Shown here: positions 1-7,184 of the stretch, in pieces
How positions within the stretch are numbered: the first letter of the stretch is position 1
Layout of the letters: the number at the start of each line of letters is the position of its first letter
From: Spirochaetota bacterium
Lineage (GTDB): Bacteria; Spirochaetota; Spirochaetia; DSM-27196; PWMO01
Assembly: GCA_009908925.1 (NCBI GenBank)
Contig: JAAAOH010000046.1
Coordinates: forward strand, 1 to 14,727
DNA length: 14,727 nucleotides
Direction: 5' to 3'
Program-made: the position numbers and the translations under genes
The notes under the pieces: model-generated
Databases searched by the model: none
Seen by the model: only the letters and a program-made list of their open reading frames with translations
Told to the model about the DNA's origin: nothing

Positions 1-1
1 C

Positions 2-502
2 GAGATCACCCACATGCTCAGAGAGCTCGCGCACAGGGAGGGCCGCCTGGTCGTCTTCTCGACCCACGACCTCGCCATCGCCCGGGAGACCGCGGACCGA
101 ATGTGGCTGTTCATGCCCGCAGAACGCCTCGTTCAGGGTGCGCCGGAAGACCTCGCGCTTGGCGGCATGATCAGGGAGGCGTTCTCCCGCCGCGGGGTGA
201 GCTTTTCCGAGGACGGCTCGCCCGCCGGGCGTCCCTCAAACCGGTATCCGCGTGTGTCCGTCGAAGTTGCCGGCCCAGCCGGCACAAGATCGGATTGGAC
301 ACGTCGTGCGATCCGACGCGCGGGATTCGCTGAAAGCACGCCGGGGCACGGTTCCGTGGAACCTGATACGGTGCTCCACCTTCGGGTAACGGCCTTCGAA
401 GACCAATGGGTCATCGAGACCGAGGGCGAGGAGCCGGAATACGCGGATTCGATACTGGAGCTCGTCGGACGCCTGCGACGTCGGACTCCGGGCGCAAAGT
501 AG
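2..502 (+). CDS. ABC transporter ATP-binding protein, C-terminal part (iron/cobalamin-type importer family likely)
   Basis: The reading frame is open from the first bases of the window, so the gene starts upstream and only about 166 residues are visible. The segment VVFSTHDLAIA carries the switch (H-loop) histidine typical of ABC ATPases, followed by ADRMWLF and the turn ERLVQGAPEDL that closes the nucleotide-binding domain. Walker A, signature and Walker B motifs lie outside the window. The short loop after the H-loop resembles FecE/BtuD-type importers of iron-siderophore or cobalamin; this is family knowledge, not proof. After the normal end of the domain, about 100 extra residues follow (from SRRGVSFSEDG onward), ending in an alternating beta/alpha pattern (LHLRVTAFEDQWVIETEG, then SILELVGRLRRR) that looks like a small accessory domain of unknown role. 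The gene converges on ftsK. Confidence 0.8.
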   Translation, partial: EITHMLRELAHREGRLVVFSTHDLAIARETADRMWLFMPAERLVQGAPEDLALGGMIREAFSRRGVSFSEDGSPAGRPSNRYPRVSVEVAGPAGTRSDWTRRAIRRAGFAESTPGHGSVEPDTVLHLRVTAFEDQWVIETEGEEPEYADSILELVGRLRRRTPGAK

Positions 503-647
503 GTACTCCATTTCGGCGTATTGCGTTCTCCGGACTCCAGTTGATGGCGACGTCGTCCGGATCCGGCTGATGATGCCTGGGTGCGTGATGATGCTGACCA
601 TGTGGAAGTTGAGTCAATGCTTGGGTCGCGGCACTCTCCGGTTTCCA

Positions 648-668
648 GGGTCGAGGCCGCTCGCGCCC
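648..668 (-). terminator. Possible GC-rich hairpin after ftsK
   Basis: Immediately after the ftsK stop codon the minus strand can fold with GGG pairing CCC and CGAG pairing CTCG around a CGGC loop, with a small internal loop between the two stems. There is no U-tract, so this is not a classical intrinsic terminator. The surrounding convergent gap 503-668 holds nothing else convincing apart from a CCGGATCCGG palindrome near position 560. Confidence 0.3.
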
Positions 669-3095
669 TCAGTAAGCTTCCGGCGCCCCGATGACGTCGC
701 GGGGTTTGGAGCCGCGCTGAGGCCCGACTACGCCGATGCGCTCCATTTCCTCGACGAGGCGCGCCGCGCGGTTGTAGCCGATCTTCAGCCGGCGCTGCAG
801 GTAGGAGGCCGAGGCCTTGTTCGCGGAGACCACGATATCGATGGCCTTTTCCATGAGCGGATCCTCGAGCTCGCCCTGCATCGTCTCTTCATCCTCGTCG
901 TCTATGAAGATCTCGTCGTCGATGTACTCGGGCTCACCGAGGGTCTTCACGTGCTCGACAACCCGTTCCACCTCCGTGTCGGAGAGGAACGCGCCCTGCA
1001 TGCGCGTGGGGAAGGGATCCCAGGCGGAGGTGAAGAGCATATCGCCCTGGCCGAGAAGCTTCTCCGCGCCGCCGGTGTCGATGATGATGCGCGAGTCGAC
1101 CTTGCTCGAGACCATGAAGGCGATCCGTGAGGGAATGTTCGCCTTGATGAGGCCGGTGATGACGTCCGTGGAGGGCCGCTGCGTCGCAAGCACGAGGTGG
1201 ATGCCCACAGCGCGCGACATCGCCGCGAGGCGCGCCAGGGTCGACTCGAGCTCCTTGCCGGAGGTCGTCATGAGGTCGGCGAGCTCGTCGACCACGACCA
1301 CGATGTAGGGAAGCGGCTCGGTGGCCAGGTTCCGCTTCTTGATCTTCTCGTTGTATGCGCCGATGTCGCGAACGCCGAGGGAGTCGAGCAGGTTGTAGCG
1401 ACGCTCCATCTCGTAGATGCAGTACTGCAGCGCCTGAAAGGCCCGCTTGGGGTCGGTGATGACCGGCGTCAGCAGATGCGGAATATCGTTGTAGAACTTG
1501 AGCTCGACGATCTTGGGATCGATGAGCATCATCTTCACTTCCTGGGGGCTGCGGCGGTAGAGAATGGAACAGATGATGGAGTTCACGCAGACCGACTTGC
1601 CGGAACCGGTCGCGCCGGCTATCAAGAGATGCGGGGTTTTGGTGAGGTCCACGATCTCCACGTCACCGGGGATGTCCTTTCCGAGGGCCAGCGGGATGTC
1701 CTGCTTGCTCCAGAACTCGTCCTGACGGATGAGCTCCATGAAGCTGACGATGTGTCGCTTCTTGTTCGGGATCTCGATTCCCACCGCGTGCTTGCCGGGG
1801 ATCGGCGCAACGATGCGCACGCTCGATGCCGCGAGACGCAGGGCGATGTTGTCGGCGAGGTTCGTGATCCGTGCGAGCTTCACGCCCGGCGCGGGGAGAA
1901 TCTCGAACATGGTGATGACAGGTCCCTTGCGAATGCCGGTGACCTCGGCCTGGATTGAGAACTCCTCCAGGGTATAGCGAAGCACCTCGGCGGACTCGCG
2001 GGTCTCCTCGTCTATTTCCCAGTAGCCGGCCTGGTGATACTCATCGAGCAGGCCGTCCACGGGCACCTCGTATCGGCCGCGTCGGCGCTTCGACGTCGTT
2101 GCCGGGACGCGCGGCACCGCAGCGTCGGAATCATCATCCCCGGTCGCGGATACGACATCTCCGCGGGCATAGGCGATCGCCGGATCGTAGTCATCGTCGG
2201 GGTCGGTGAATCCACCCTCGGCGTAGATGACCTCGAGCTCGTCCTCGTCTGTGTCCTCGCCGACCTGTTCGTCGGCGGGCTCGACCAGCGCGGCTTCCTC
2301 GTCGGCGGTGGCGTCATCGTCGTCGCCGGCGGCGCTCCAGCGCCGGTCACGCCGTACGAGCTCTTCGATCTCCTCGGCCTCGAGCACCTCGGTCGGGTCC
2401 TCTACCACCTGCTCGATGTCGGTTTCGACGGCGCCCGCCACATCCGCGTAGCCCATGCTCACCTCGGGTTCTTCGGTGAAGCCCGAAACCCAGCGGGGAC
2501 GACGGGGCTCATCGCTCGCGGCCTGAACATCGGAACGGTCTTCGATAAGGGCCATGATCCTTCGCTTTGATTCGCCCCAGCCGGCCGAACCGTCTCCTCG
2601 GTCGGCCGTGTCGGCCTTCCCCCGGAACGGGAGCCACTGCGAGATGCGAAGACCCGCCAGGCCGCCGCGGGCAACCCGCGCGACACCCACCGTGAGCACG
2701 GCCCCGGCCGCGAGAAACAGCAGAGCGCCACCCGGCTGCGAGAACACGGCCGCCGCCCAGCGAGTAATCGGTGAGGCGTCTATGCTGGCGTTGAACGCGA
2801 GTCGCAGGGAGAGCGAAAAGGAAAGAAAAGGCAGCACGAGCAGATTGATGACTGACAGGCTGCGTACACGAGTATCCCCTCGTGCTGCCGTAACCCCAAA
2901 TCCGAAGAAGAAGAGCGGAATCAGAAATGCAGCGGCGTGAAAGCTCTCGAAGAGGATCCGTCCGGGCACTCCGATGAGTGCGAGCCAGAAGCCCTCGCCT
3001 GTCGCCAGTACGTGCGCAAAAAGCGATGTGAGAATCAGGACGCCGACTCCGAATACGGAGCCCGCCACTACTGCGTGTGACACGCGTTGCACCAC
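669..3095 (-). CDS. ftsK: DNA translocase FtsK/SpoIIIE
   Basis: Membrane-anchored, septum-located ATP-driven DNA pump that clears and helps resolve chromosome termini during division. The 808-residue protein has an N-terminal hydrophobic region with about four membrane segments (residues ~8-140), an acidic linker (~205-325), then the alpha/beta motor and a C-terminal winged-helix gamma domain (~745-795). Walker A is GATGSGKS at 494-501 and Walker B is VVVVDELADLM around 599-609. The gamma domain (ASASYLQRRLKIGYNRAARLVEEME) is the part that reads polar DNA motifs in the family. The linker is short compared with E. coli FtsK. The start is GTG at 3095, directly followed by a second GTG; AGGAGG at 3105-3110 lies 9 bases upstream and decides it. 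The gene is 77 bases downstream of uppP on the same strand, so it is probably the last gene of that transcript. Identification is firm. Confidence 0.97.
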   Translation of the reverse strand: MVQRVSHAVVAGSVFGVGVLILTSLFAHVLATGEGFWLALIGVPGRILFESFHAAAFLIPLFFFGFGVTAARGDTRVRSLSVINLLVLPFLSFSLSLRLAFNASIDASPITRWAAAVFSQPGGALLFLAAGAVLTVGVARVARGGLAGLRISQWLPFRGKADTADRGDGSAGWGESKRRIMALIEDRSDVQAASDEPRRPRWVSGFTEEPEVSMGYADVAGAVETDIEQVVEDPTEVLEAEEIEELVRRDRRWSAAGDDDDATADEEAALVEPADEQVGEDTDEDELEVIYAEGGFTDPDDDYDPAIAYARGDVVSATGDDDSDAAVPRVPATTSKRRRGRYEVPVDGLLDEYHQAGYWEIDEETRESAEVLRYTLEEFSIQAEVTGIRKGPVITMFEILPAPGVKLARITNLADNIALRLAASSVRIVAPIPGKHAVGIEIPNKKRHIVSFMELIRQDEFWSKQDIPLALGKDIPGDVEIVDLTKTPHLLIAGATGSGKSVCVNSIICSILYRRSPQEVKMMLIDPKIVELKFYNDIPHLLTPVITDPKRAFQALQYCIYEMERRYNLLDSLGVRDIGAYNEKIKKRNLATEPLPYIVVVVDELADLMTTSGKELESTLARLAAMSRAVGIHLVLATQRPSTDVITGLIKANIPSRIAFMVSSKVDSRIIIDTGGAEKLLGQGDMLFTSAWDPFPTRMQGAFLSDTEVERVVEHVKTLGEPEYIDDEIFIDDEDEETMQGELEDPLMEKAIDIVVSANKASASYLQRRLKIGYNRAARLVEEMERIGVVGPQRGSKPRDVIGAPEAY

Positions 3096-3172
3096 TGCTG
3101 CTCCCCTCCTGCTTATTGTATCGGCGGCCTGCCGACGGCCTTGAGCCGAATTACCGCCCGTCGCGCGCCGTC

Positions 3173-3970
3173 TCAGGTCAGGAGAATGGTGAGGATGCCG
3201 AGGGGCACGAGATAGAGGGCAAACAGATACAAGCGCCCGCCTCGGACGAGACGCAGCAACAGTCGCAGGGAAAGCAGGCCCACCAGGAAGGAGCTCACCA
3301 ATCCGGCGATGAGCGAGGCGGGAGGCACGGTCGCGGCAAGCTCACCCGCGTCTCTGAGGGTCAGAATGAGGGCTCCGAGAATCGCGGGTATCGAGATGAG
3401 AAAGGAGAACTCCGCCGCTTCACGCCTCGCAACGCCGGAGAGAAGCCCCGCCGAAATGGTGATACCCGCCCGCGAGACCCCCGGGAACACGCCGAGCCCC
3501 TGGGCGAAGCCGGCAAGAAGGGCGCGGCCGGCGCCCATCTCACCGTATCCGCGATTTCCTCCCGTAAACCGCGTCGAGACCAGGATGGCCGCGGTCACCA
3601 GGAAGAAGACGCCGACGAGCTTCGGGTAGCGCCCCGCCTCGAACCCGGAGATACCAAGTCCGAGCACTGCGGTCACGACAGTCGCGAGGAGCGCGAGCAC
3701 CACGATACGCAGGTTCTCCGCGTCCGACTCGTCGTCTGCGCGTCGTGTCACCCATCGGCCAAGGGAGACGATGATCGCCCCGATTCGGCTCCGGAATACG
3801 AGTACGACTACCGCCAGGGTAGAAACATGGAGCAACACATCAAAAAGAACGGGCACATCGCTCTGACCGAAGAGATGCTTCAGTACCGCGAGGTGACCCG
3901 AGCTCGAGACGGGTAGGAACTCGGTCAGTCCCTGAACGACACCAAGCAGGAGGGCCTCGAACATGCTCAC
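3173..3970 (-). CDS. uppP: Undecaprenyl-diphosphatase UppP (BacA family)
   Basis: Integral membrane phosphatase that converts undecaprenyl diphosphate to undecaprenyl phosphate, recycling the lipid carrier for peptidoglycan and other envelope polymers; the family also confers bacitracin resistance. At 265 residues it has normal family length and is hydrophobic throughout. The first conserved block is QGLTEFLPVSSSGH (13-26), containing the catalytic glutamate and the SSSGH signature. The second block reads FPGVSRAGITI (162-172); the family usually has PGTSRSGATI, so the arginine is kept but the flanking Ser and Thr positions vary. The GTG start at 3970 overlaps the transglycosylase stop by four bases (GTGA), with GGAGGAG at 3976-3982 five bases upstream. 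An ATG at 3964, 11 bases from the same Shine-Dalgarno, is a possible alternative. The overlap points to translational coupling with the upstream gene. Confidence 0.95.
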   Translation of the reverse strand: MSMFEALLLGVVQGLTEFLPVSSSGHLAVLKHLFGQSDVPVLFDVLLHVSTLAVVVLVFRSRIGAIIVSLGRWVTRRADDESDAENLRIVVLALLATVVTAVLGLGISGFEAGRYPKLVGVFFLVTAAILVSTRFTGGNRGYGEMGAGRALLAGFAQGLGVFPGVSRAGITISAGLLSGVARREAAEFSFLISIPAILGALILTLRDAGELAATVPPASLIAGLVSSFLVGLLSLRLLLRLVRGGRLYLFALYLVPLGILTILLT

Positions 3971-6297
3971 GTTGACTCCTCCGGGATTGTTTTCATATCG
4001 GGAAAGAACAGTCGGACCGTCTCCGCTATCGTTCGTTGATCGTAGATCTCGCCGTAGTATGCTGCCGCAACGAGAACCTTGCGAATGTAATGGCGCGTTT
4101 CGCGAATCGGCATTGCCTCGTGGAACAGGGGACCGGAGAGCGCGCCGTTCTCCCGTACCCAGCGTCGCACGCGTCCCTGGCCACCGTTGTAAGCGGCAAG
4201 CGCCGAGAGCAGATCACCATCGAAGCGCCCGAGCAGGTAAGAGAGGTAGTACCCGCCGATCGACAGGTTCGTGGCCGGGTCGGTGAGGTCGGGATCCTCT
4301 ATCCGCATGCGGCGGGCCATGTCGGCAGCCGTGGCCGGCATGAGCTGCGCGAGGCCGGTAGCTCCCGCGTGAGACTCGATGTCCGCCGAAAAGTGGCTTT
4401 CCTCACGTACGAGGCCGTAGAAAACCGGCAGATCGATGCCCTCGACTTCGGTTACGTCCTCCATGGCGATGGAGTAAGCCCGCGGGTAGAGGATGCGTGC
4501 CGCTCGGGGAGTCAGGACGAACTCATCCCGGCTTCGTGCGCGCGCCATGAGCCGCAACGATTCGATAAGCAGCCCGTGCATCTGAATGCGCTCTGCGACA
4601 TCCTCGATGGCCGCAACCGACATATCGTCGCTCTCGGCCATGGCGGTCTCATAGGCATGTACGTGGAGGCCCACCGAGAGGTAGCCGCCGACAATCGCCT
4701 CGGTATCCGATGCCGCGGCGCCGCCGTCGGAGCCGTCGTCGCCCACCGAGGTCTCGCCTGAGGTCTCGCCTGAGGTCTCGTCGGAAGCCGACGAGACGAG
4801 CGTGTCCGTTCTTCCGAGGCGCACGGCGGCAAGGAGACGATAGTAGGGGTCGGTGTCGATCCGGCCGAGCAGCTCCCGGGGGGATGCACCGCCGTCCGCC
4901 GCCGATGAGGCCTGGTATCGACCCTGAAGCGCAGCCTCCGCTGCGATGTAGAGGAAGCGCTCTGCGATGCCGTGGAAGCCGACCTCCTCGAGCACTTCAC
5001 CGGCGCCTGCAAGCGCCTCCCAGGCACCGCGACGCACGAGCTCGGAGGCAAGTCCGTCGAGCATGCGGTCGAAGTACCACTCGCCGTAGGCGGCGTCGGC
5101 ATAGCGGCGAAGGTCCTTTGCTGCGATACGAGGCTCCAGGACGGTGCGGGCGTCAACGATATTCCACAGCACGCGCCGCCGATCGGAGGGATCGGTGTAG
5201 TCCGACATCGCTGCGTCGAAGCGCTCTATGGCCGCCTGTGCATTCCCGCCGGCCCGGTAGAGACGACCCGCGTACTCTGAAGCGCGGGCACGCACTATCG
5301 GATCCTCGGCCGCCGACGCGTAGCCCTCGAGCATCCCAACACCGCGACTTCGATACCCGGCGCGCAGGAATGCGTGCCCCATGTCACGGGCGAGCCACGC
5401 GCTGACCGGCAGGCCTGCCGACTCGAGGGGCTCCTCTGCGTCGGCTGCGAGCGCGAGAAATGTCCTCGCCGCCTCATCGAAATCGCCTTCCGCCACCCGG
5501 GCCTTGGCGGAGAACAGCGAAAGCTCCGCTCCCGAGAAGGGTTCCTGCGCCGCGCTCCGTGCGATGAGAAAGACGTAGAGCCGCGAATGCTGCGGGGCGG
5601 CCGGAAGATCGAGAAAGAAGCGCCGCACCTGATCGGCCCACCCCTCCTCGCGAAGCCGGAACGCCGTGACCGCGCGCCACAGCTCGACCTCCTGCCGCCG
5701 GGGGTCCCAGGGATCCGCGTCCAGAAAGTCTCGCAGGGCACTCGAGTCGCTCTCCAGCGCATCGCGAAGCTCCGCATCGGCCTCCTGCTCGTAGAGGGCG
5801 AGGAAGCGCGAGTAGAGGAATGCCTCCTCATTCGGGTAGAGCCCGAGCGCGGTATCTGCTGCATCCTCGAGCTCCTCGTAGCGTTCCTCGGCCTCGAGTT
5901 GCGCGAGGAGCTCAGCCGCGGCGCGGCGGCGCCAGGGATCGCTACCGTGCTCGAGCTCGACCGCGAGCATGCGCCGTCGCATCCGGTCCAGCTCCAGCTC
6001 GCCGTAGATCTCGGCGAGATAGAATGCCGCGCCGGGACGAAGGCGGGTCACCTCCTCCAGGTCGAGGTCACGATAGTCGAGGTGGCGCAGGAAGTCGTAG
6101 TTCCCCCGCTCGAGTCGTTCTGCAAAAGTTTCTCGCGGTGTGCCCCAGACTTCATCCTGCTCCGCGCACGACGCGAGCGTTGCAACGAAGACGAGAGTAA
6201 GGCTGAACAGGCGCGCCGCGGTCCTAATGTGGGCTGCGGATACGATGGCCTCGTGCTCCTCCGGGAATGTAGGAAATGAAAAGGGGCGACAGGGCAA
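3967..6297 (-). CDS. Lipoprotein soluble-type lytic transglycosylase (Slt-like) with helical-repeat N-terminal region
   Basis: Cleaves peptidoglycan glycan strands non-hydrolytically to anhydromuropeptides. The C-terminal catalytic domain is clear: REESHF at about 631-636 gives the catalytic glutamate (E633, matching the RQES motif of Slt70), followed by GATGLAQLMPATA (645-657), NLSIGGYYL and AAYNGGQGRVRRW. The middle, about residues 55-600, is helix-rich and TPR-like, as in Slt70. A hydrophobic segment ends in the lipobox LASC, so the mature protein is probably a lipoprotein starting at that cysteine. The coordinates use the only canonical start, TTG at 6297, but it has no Shine-Dalgarno and gives an unusually long acidic leader before the signal peptide. 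A perfect GGAGGAG at 6256-6262 points instead to ATC at 6246, giving 759 residues; ATT at 6228, overlapping the upstream TAG, is a third option. An SGET repeat lies just upstream of the catalytic half. Confidence 0.92.
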   Translation of the reverse strand: MPCRPFSFPTFPEEHEAIVSAAHIRTAARLFSLTLVFVATLASCAEQDEVWGTPRETFAERLERGNYDFLRHLDYRDLDLEEVTRLRPGAAFYLAEIYGELELDRMRRRMLAVELEHGSDPWRRRAAAELLAQLEAEERYEELEDAADTALGLYPNEEAFLYSRFLALYEQEADAELRDALESDSSALRDFLDADPWDPRRQEVELWRAVTAFRLREEGWADQVRRFFLDLPAAPQHSRLYVFLIARSAAQEPFSGAELSLFSAKARVAEGDFDEAARTFLALAADAEEPLESAGLPVSAWLARDMGHAFLRAGYRSRGVGMLEGYASAAEDPIVRARASEYAGRLYRAGGNAQAAIERFDAAMSDYTDPSDRRRVLWNIVDARTVLEPRIAAKDLRRYADAAYGEWYFDRMLDGLASELVRRGAWEALAGAGEVLEEVGFHGIAERFLYIAAEAALQGRYQASSAADGGASPRELLGRIDTDPYYRLLAAVRLGRTDTLVSSASDETSGETSGETSVGDDGSDGGAAASDTEAIVGGYLSVGLHVHAYETAMAESDDMSVAAIEDVAERIQMHGLLIESLRLMARARSRDEFVLTPRAARILYPRAYSIAMEDVTEVEGIDLPVFYGLVREESHFSADIESHAGATGLAQLMPATAADMARRMRIEDPDLTDPATNLSIGGYYLSYLLGRFDGDLLSALAAYNGGQGRVRRWVRENGALSGPLFHEAMPIRETRHYIRKVLVAAAYYGEIYDQRTIAETVRLFFPDMKTIPEEST
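4748..4780. repeat. 12-base in-frame tandem repeat, 2.75 copies
   Basis: The unit gaggtctcgcct repeats perfectly from 4748 and encodes the tandem SGET motif in the transglycosylase, inside a low-complexity Ser/Gly/Asp linker. Its length is a multiple of three, so copy changes keep the frame. Confidence 0.9.
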
Positions 6298-7084
6298 GGT
6301 GCATCATCGGCAGGTGCGCTTCGAGGGGAGGCAGTTCGGGGCCGCGAAGCATCCGGAAGACGAAGTACACGAGAAACGCCAGTGCGGCAAGTGAGAGAAT
6401 CATGAACCCGACGAATAGAAGCACGTGACTCCGACGGCGGGGTTGTGTTCCTTCGGCAGGGCGTGAGTAGGCGATCGGTTCCTGCTCGTACTCCTCAGGC
6501 TGCCCTTCCTCGGATTCCCACGGAGCGGTCACGGGGCCGGCACTCGCGGCGGTCGCCACGGTCTCCTCCGCCGGCGTCTCCTCGAAGCTCTCTTCGATCT
6601 CGTCGATCTCATCGAGGCTCTCCCCGAGGTCTTCGTCGGTATCGAACTCCGTATCGAAGTCGTTGAGCTGCTCGGCTTCATCGAGCTCGTCCAGCTCCTC
6701 TAGCGAGCTCTCTTCAAGCTGAAAATCCGGTAGGGTGTAGGGCTCTTCATCAAGGGACTCGAGGCTGACCGAGAGGCTCTCGTACTCGCCGGTGGTCGCA
6801 TCGGTCGCTGTGGCGTTGAGATTGCCCTCGGCATCGATTCCGAGGACCATGCTTATCTCCGGCTCGCCCTTGGCCGCCGGCTGGATACTGGAAACCACGA
6901 GACTGCCGATGTACTCGGCACGCTCCATTGACGTGTCCTCACCCTGATAGAGGTCGATCTGTACGCTGTCCTGCTCATCGTTCACCGTTGTGAGCACAAG
7001 CTTTTTCTTACCTGTGTGGGAACGCTCTAAGACAGGAAAGAAACTGCCGTCTGCGATCTTGATGCCGATTACCGAACCTGCCAC
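6224..7084 (-). CDS. Membrane-anchored protein with a stand-alone Hsp70 (DnaK) beta substrate-binding domain
   Basis: The first ~108 of 286 residues follow the beta-sandwich substrate-binding domain of DnaK from end to end. The order is GIKIADGSFFPVLER, then LTTVNDEQDSVQIDLYQGE, then IGSLVVSSIQPAAKGEPEI, then LGIDAEGNLNATATDATTGE. These match the DnaK landmarks FSTAEDNQ, VLQGE, INPAPRG and IDADGILHVSAKD. No ATPase domain and no helical lid are present, either here or in the neighbouring genes. An acidic, low-complexity linker (~110-210) follows, then RRR at 216-218, one clear membrane helix (221-243) and a 43-residue tail. Positive-inside logic puts the Hsp70-like domain in the cytoplasm. The start is GTG at 7084, with AGGGGG at 7089-7094 and a good promoter at 7109-7137. 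Its 3' end overlaps the transglycosylase frame. The domain reading is strong by eye; cellular function is unknown. Confidence 0.85.
   Translation of the reverse strand: MAGSVIGIKIADGSFFPVLERSHTGKKKLVLTTVNDEQDSVQIDLYQGEDTSMERAEYIGSLVVSSIQPAAKGEPEISMVLGIDAEGNLNATATDATTGEYESLSVSLESLDEEPYTLPDFQLEESSLEELDELDEAEQLNDFDTEFDTDEDLGESLDEIDEIEESFEETPAEETVATAASAGPVTAPWESEEGQPEEYEQEPIAYSRPAEGTQPRRRSHVLLFVGFMILSLAALAFLVYFVFRMLRGPELPPLEAHLPMMHLALSPLFISYIPGGARGHRIRSPH
6256..6262 (-). promoter_or_regulatory. Strong Shine-Dalgarno pointing to a non-canonical ATC start of the transglycosylase
   Basis: The minus strand reads GGAGGAG here, and the in-frame codon exactly nine bases downstream (6246-6244) is ATC. 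No ATG, GTG or TTG occurs in any frame at a suitable distance. Starting at ATC gives a conventional lipoprotein signal peptide, with a short N-region containing two arginines, a hydrophobic core and LASC. The site lies inside the last codons of the upstream gene. Confidence 0.55.
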
Positions 7085-7108
7085 GTTGCCCCCTGTTCTG
7101 ACCGATCA

Positions 7109-7137
7109 ATCCTAGTTCGTTATCGGCAGATTGTCAA
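7109..7137 (-). promoter_or_regulatory. Sigma70-type promoter of the Hsp70-like gene
   Basis: The minus strand has TTGACA (7132-7137, perfect -35), a 17-base spacer and TAGGAT (7109-7114, 4 of 6 to the -10 consensus). The expected transcript start is near 7102, giving a leader of roughly 17 bases that still contains the AGGGGG ribosome binding site before GTG 7084. Confidence 0.65.
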
Positions 7138-7177
7138 TTCGACCTTTGCTTGACATGAGTTAGGGGCCTACCGATAA
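7120..7177. promoter_or_regulatory. Inverted repeat in the divergent promoter region (possible shared operator)
   Basis: The left arm TTATCGGCAG (7120-7129) and right arm CTACCGATAA (7168-7177) are inverted copies matching at 9 of 10 positions, with centres 48 bases apart. The left arm sits in the spacer of the leftward promoter; the right arm overlaps the -10 of the rightward promoter. A dimeric regulator or a DNA loop could therefore affect both genes. Binding is inferred, not shown. Confidence 0.45.
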
Positions 7178-7178
7178 T
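7150..7178 (+). promoter_or_regulatory. Sigma70-type promoter of the TPR gene, predicted to give a leaderless mRNA
   Basis: TTGACA (7150-7155, perfect), a 17-base spacer and GATAAT (7173-7178, 5 of 6) form an excellent promoter. The ATG of the TPR gene begins at 7185, seven bases after the -10, where transcription should start. No Shine-Dalgarno precedes the ATG. Confidence 0.7.
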
Positions 7179-7184
7179 GACGGC

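Noticed and set aside
556..575. CCGGATCCGG palindrome as an intrinsic terminator between the convergent genes
   Set aside because: There is no loop and no U-tract, and a self-complementary 10-mer of this type is common in GC-rich DNA.
411..617. Small minus-strand frame with a histidine-rich start (GQHHHAPRHH), downstream of ftsK
   Set aside because: It starts at TTG without a well-spaced Shine-Dalgarno and runs about 90 bases into the opposing ABC gene. The His cluster is easily produced by the local GATGATG repeats.
3115..3120. TACAAT on the minus strand as a -10 box for ftsK
   Set aside because: There is no acceptable -35 at 16-18 bases, and the predicted start point would fall inside the ftsK Shine-Dalgarno.
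5374..6279. Long open plus-strand frame opposite the transglycosylase
   Set aside because: Long antisense frames are expected in GC-rich genes; it has no recognisable domain, while the minus-strand protein has clear catalytic motifs.
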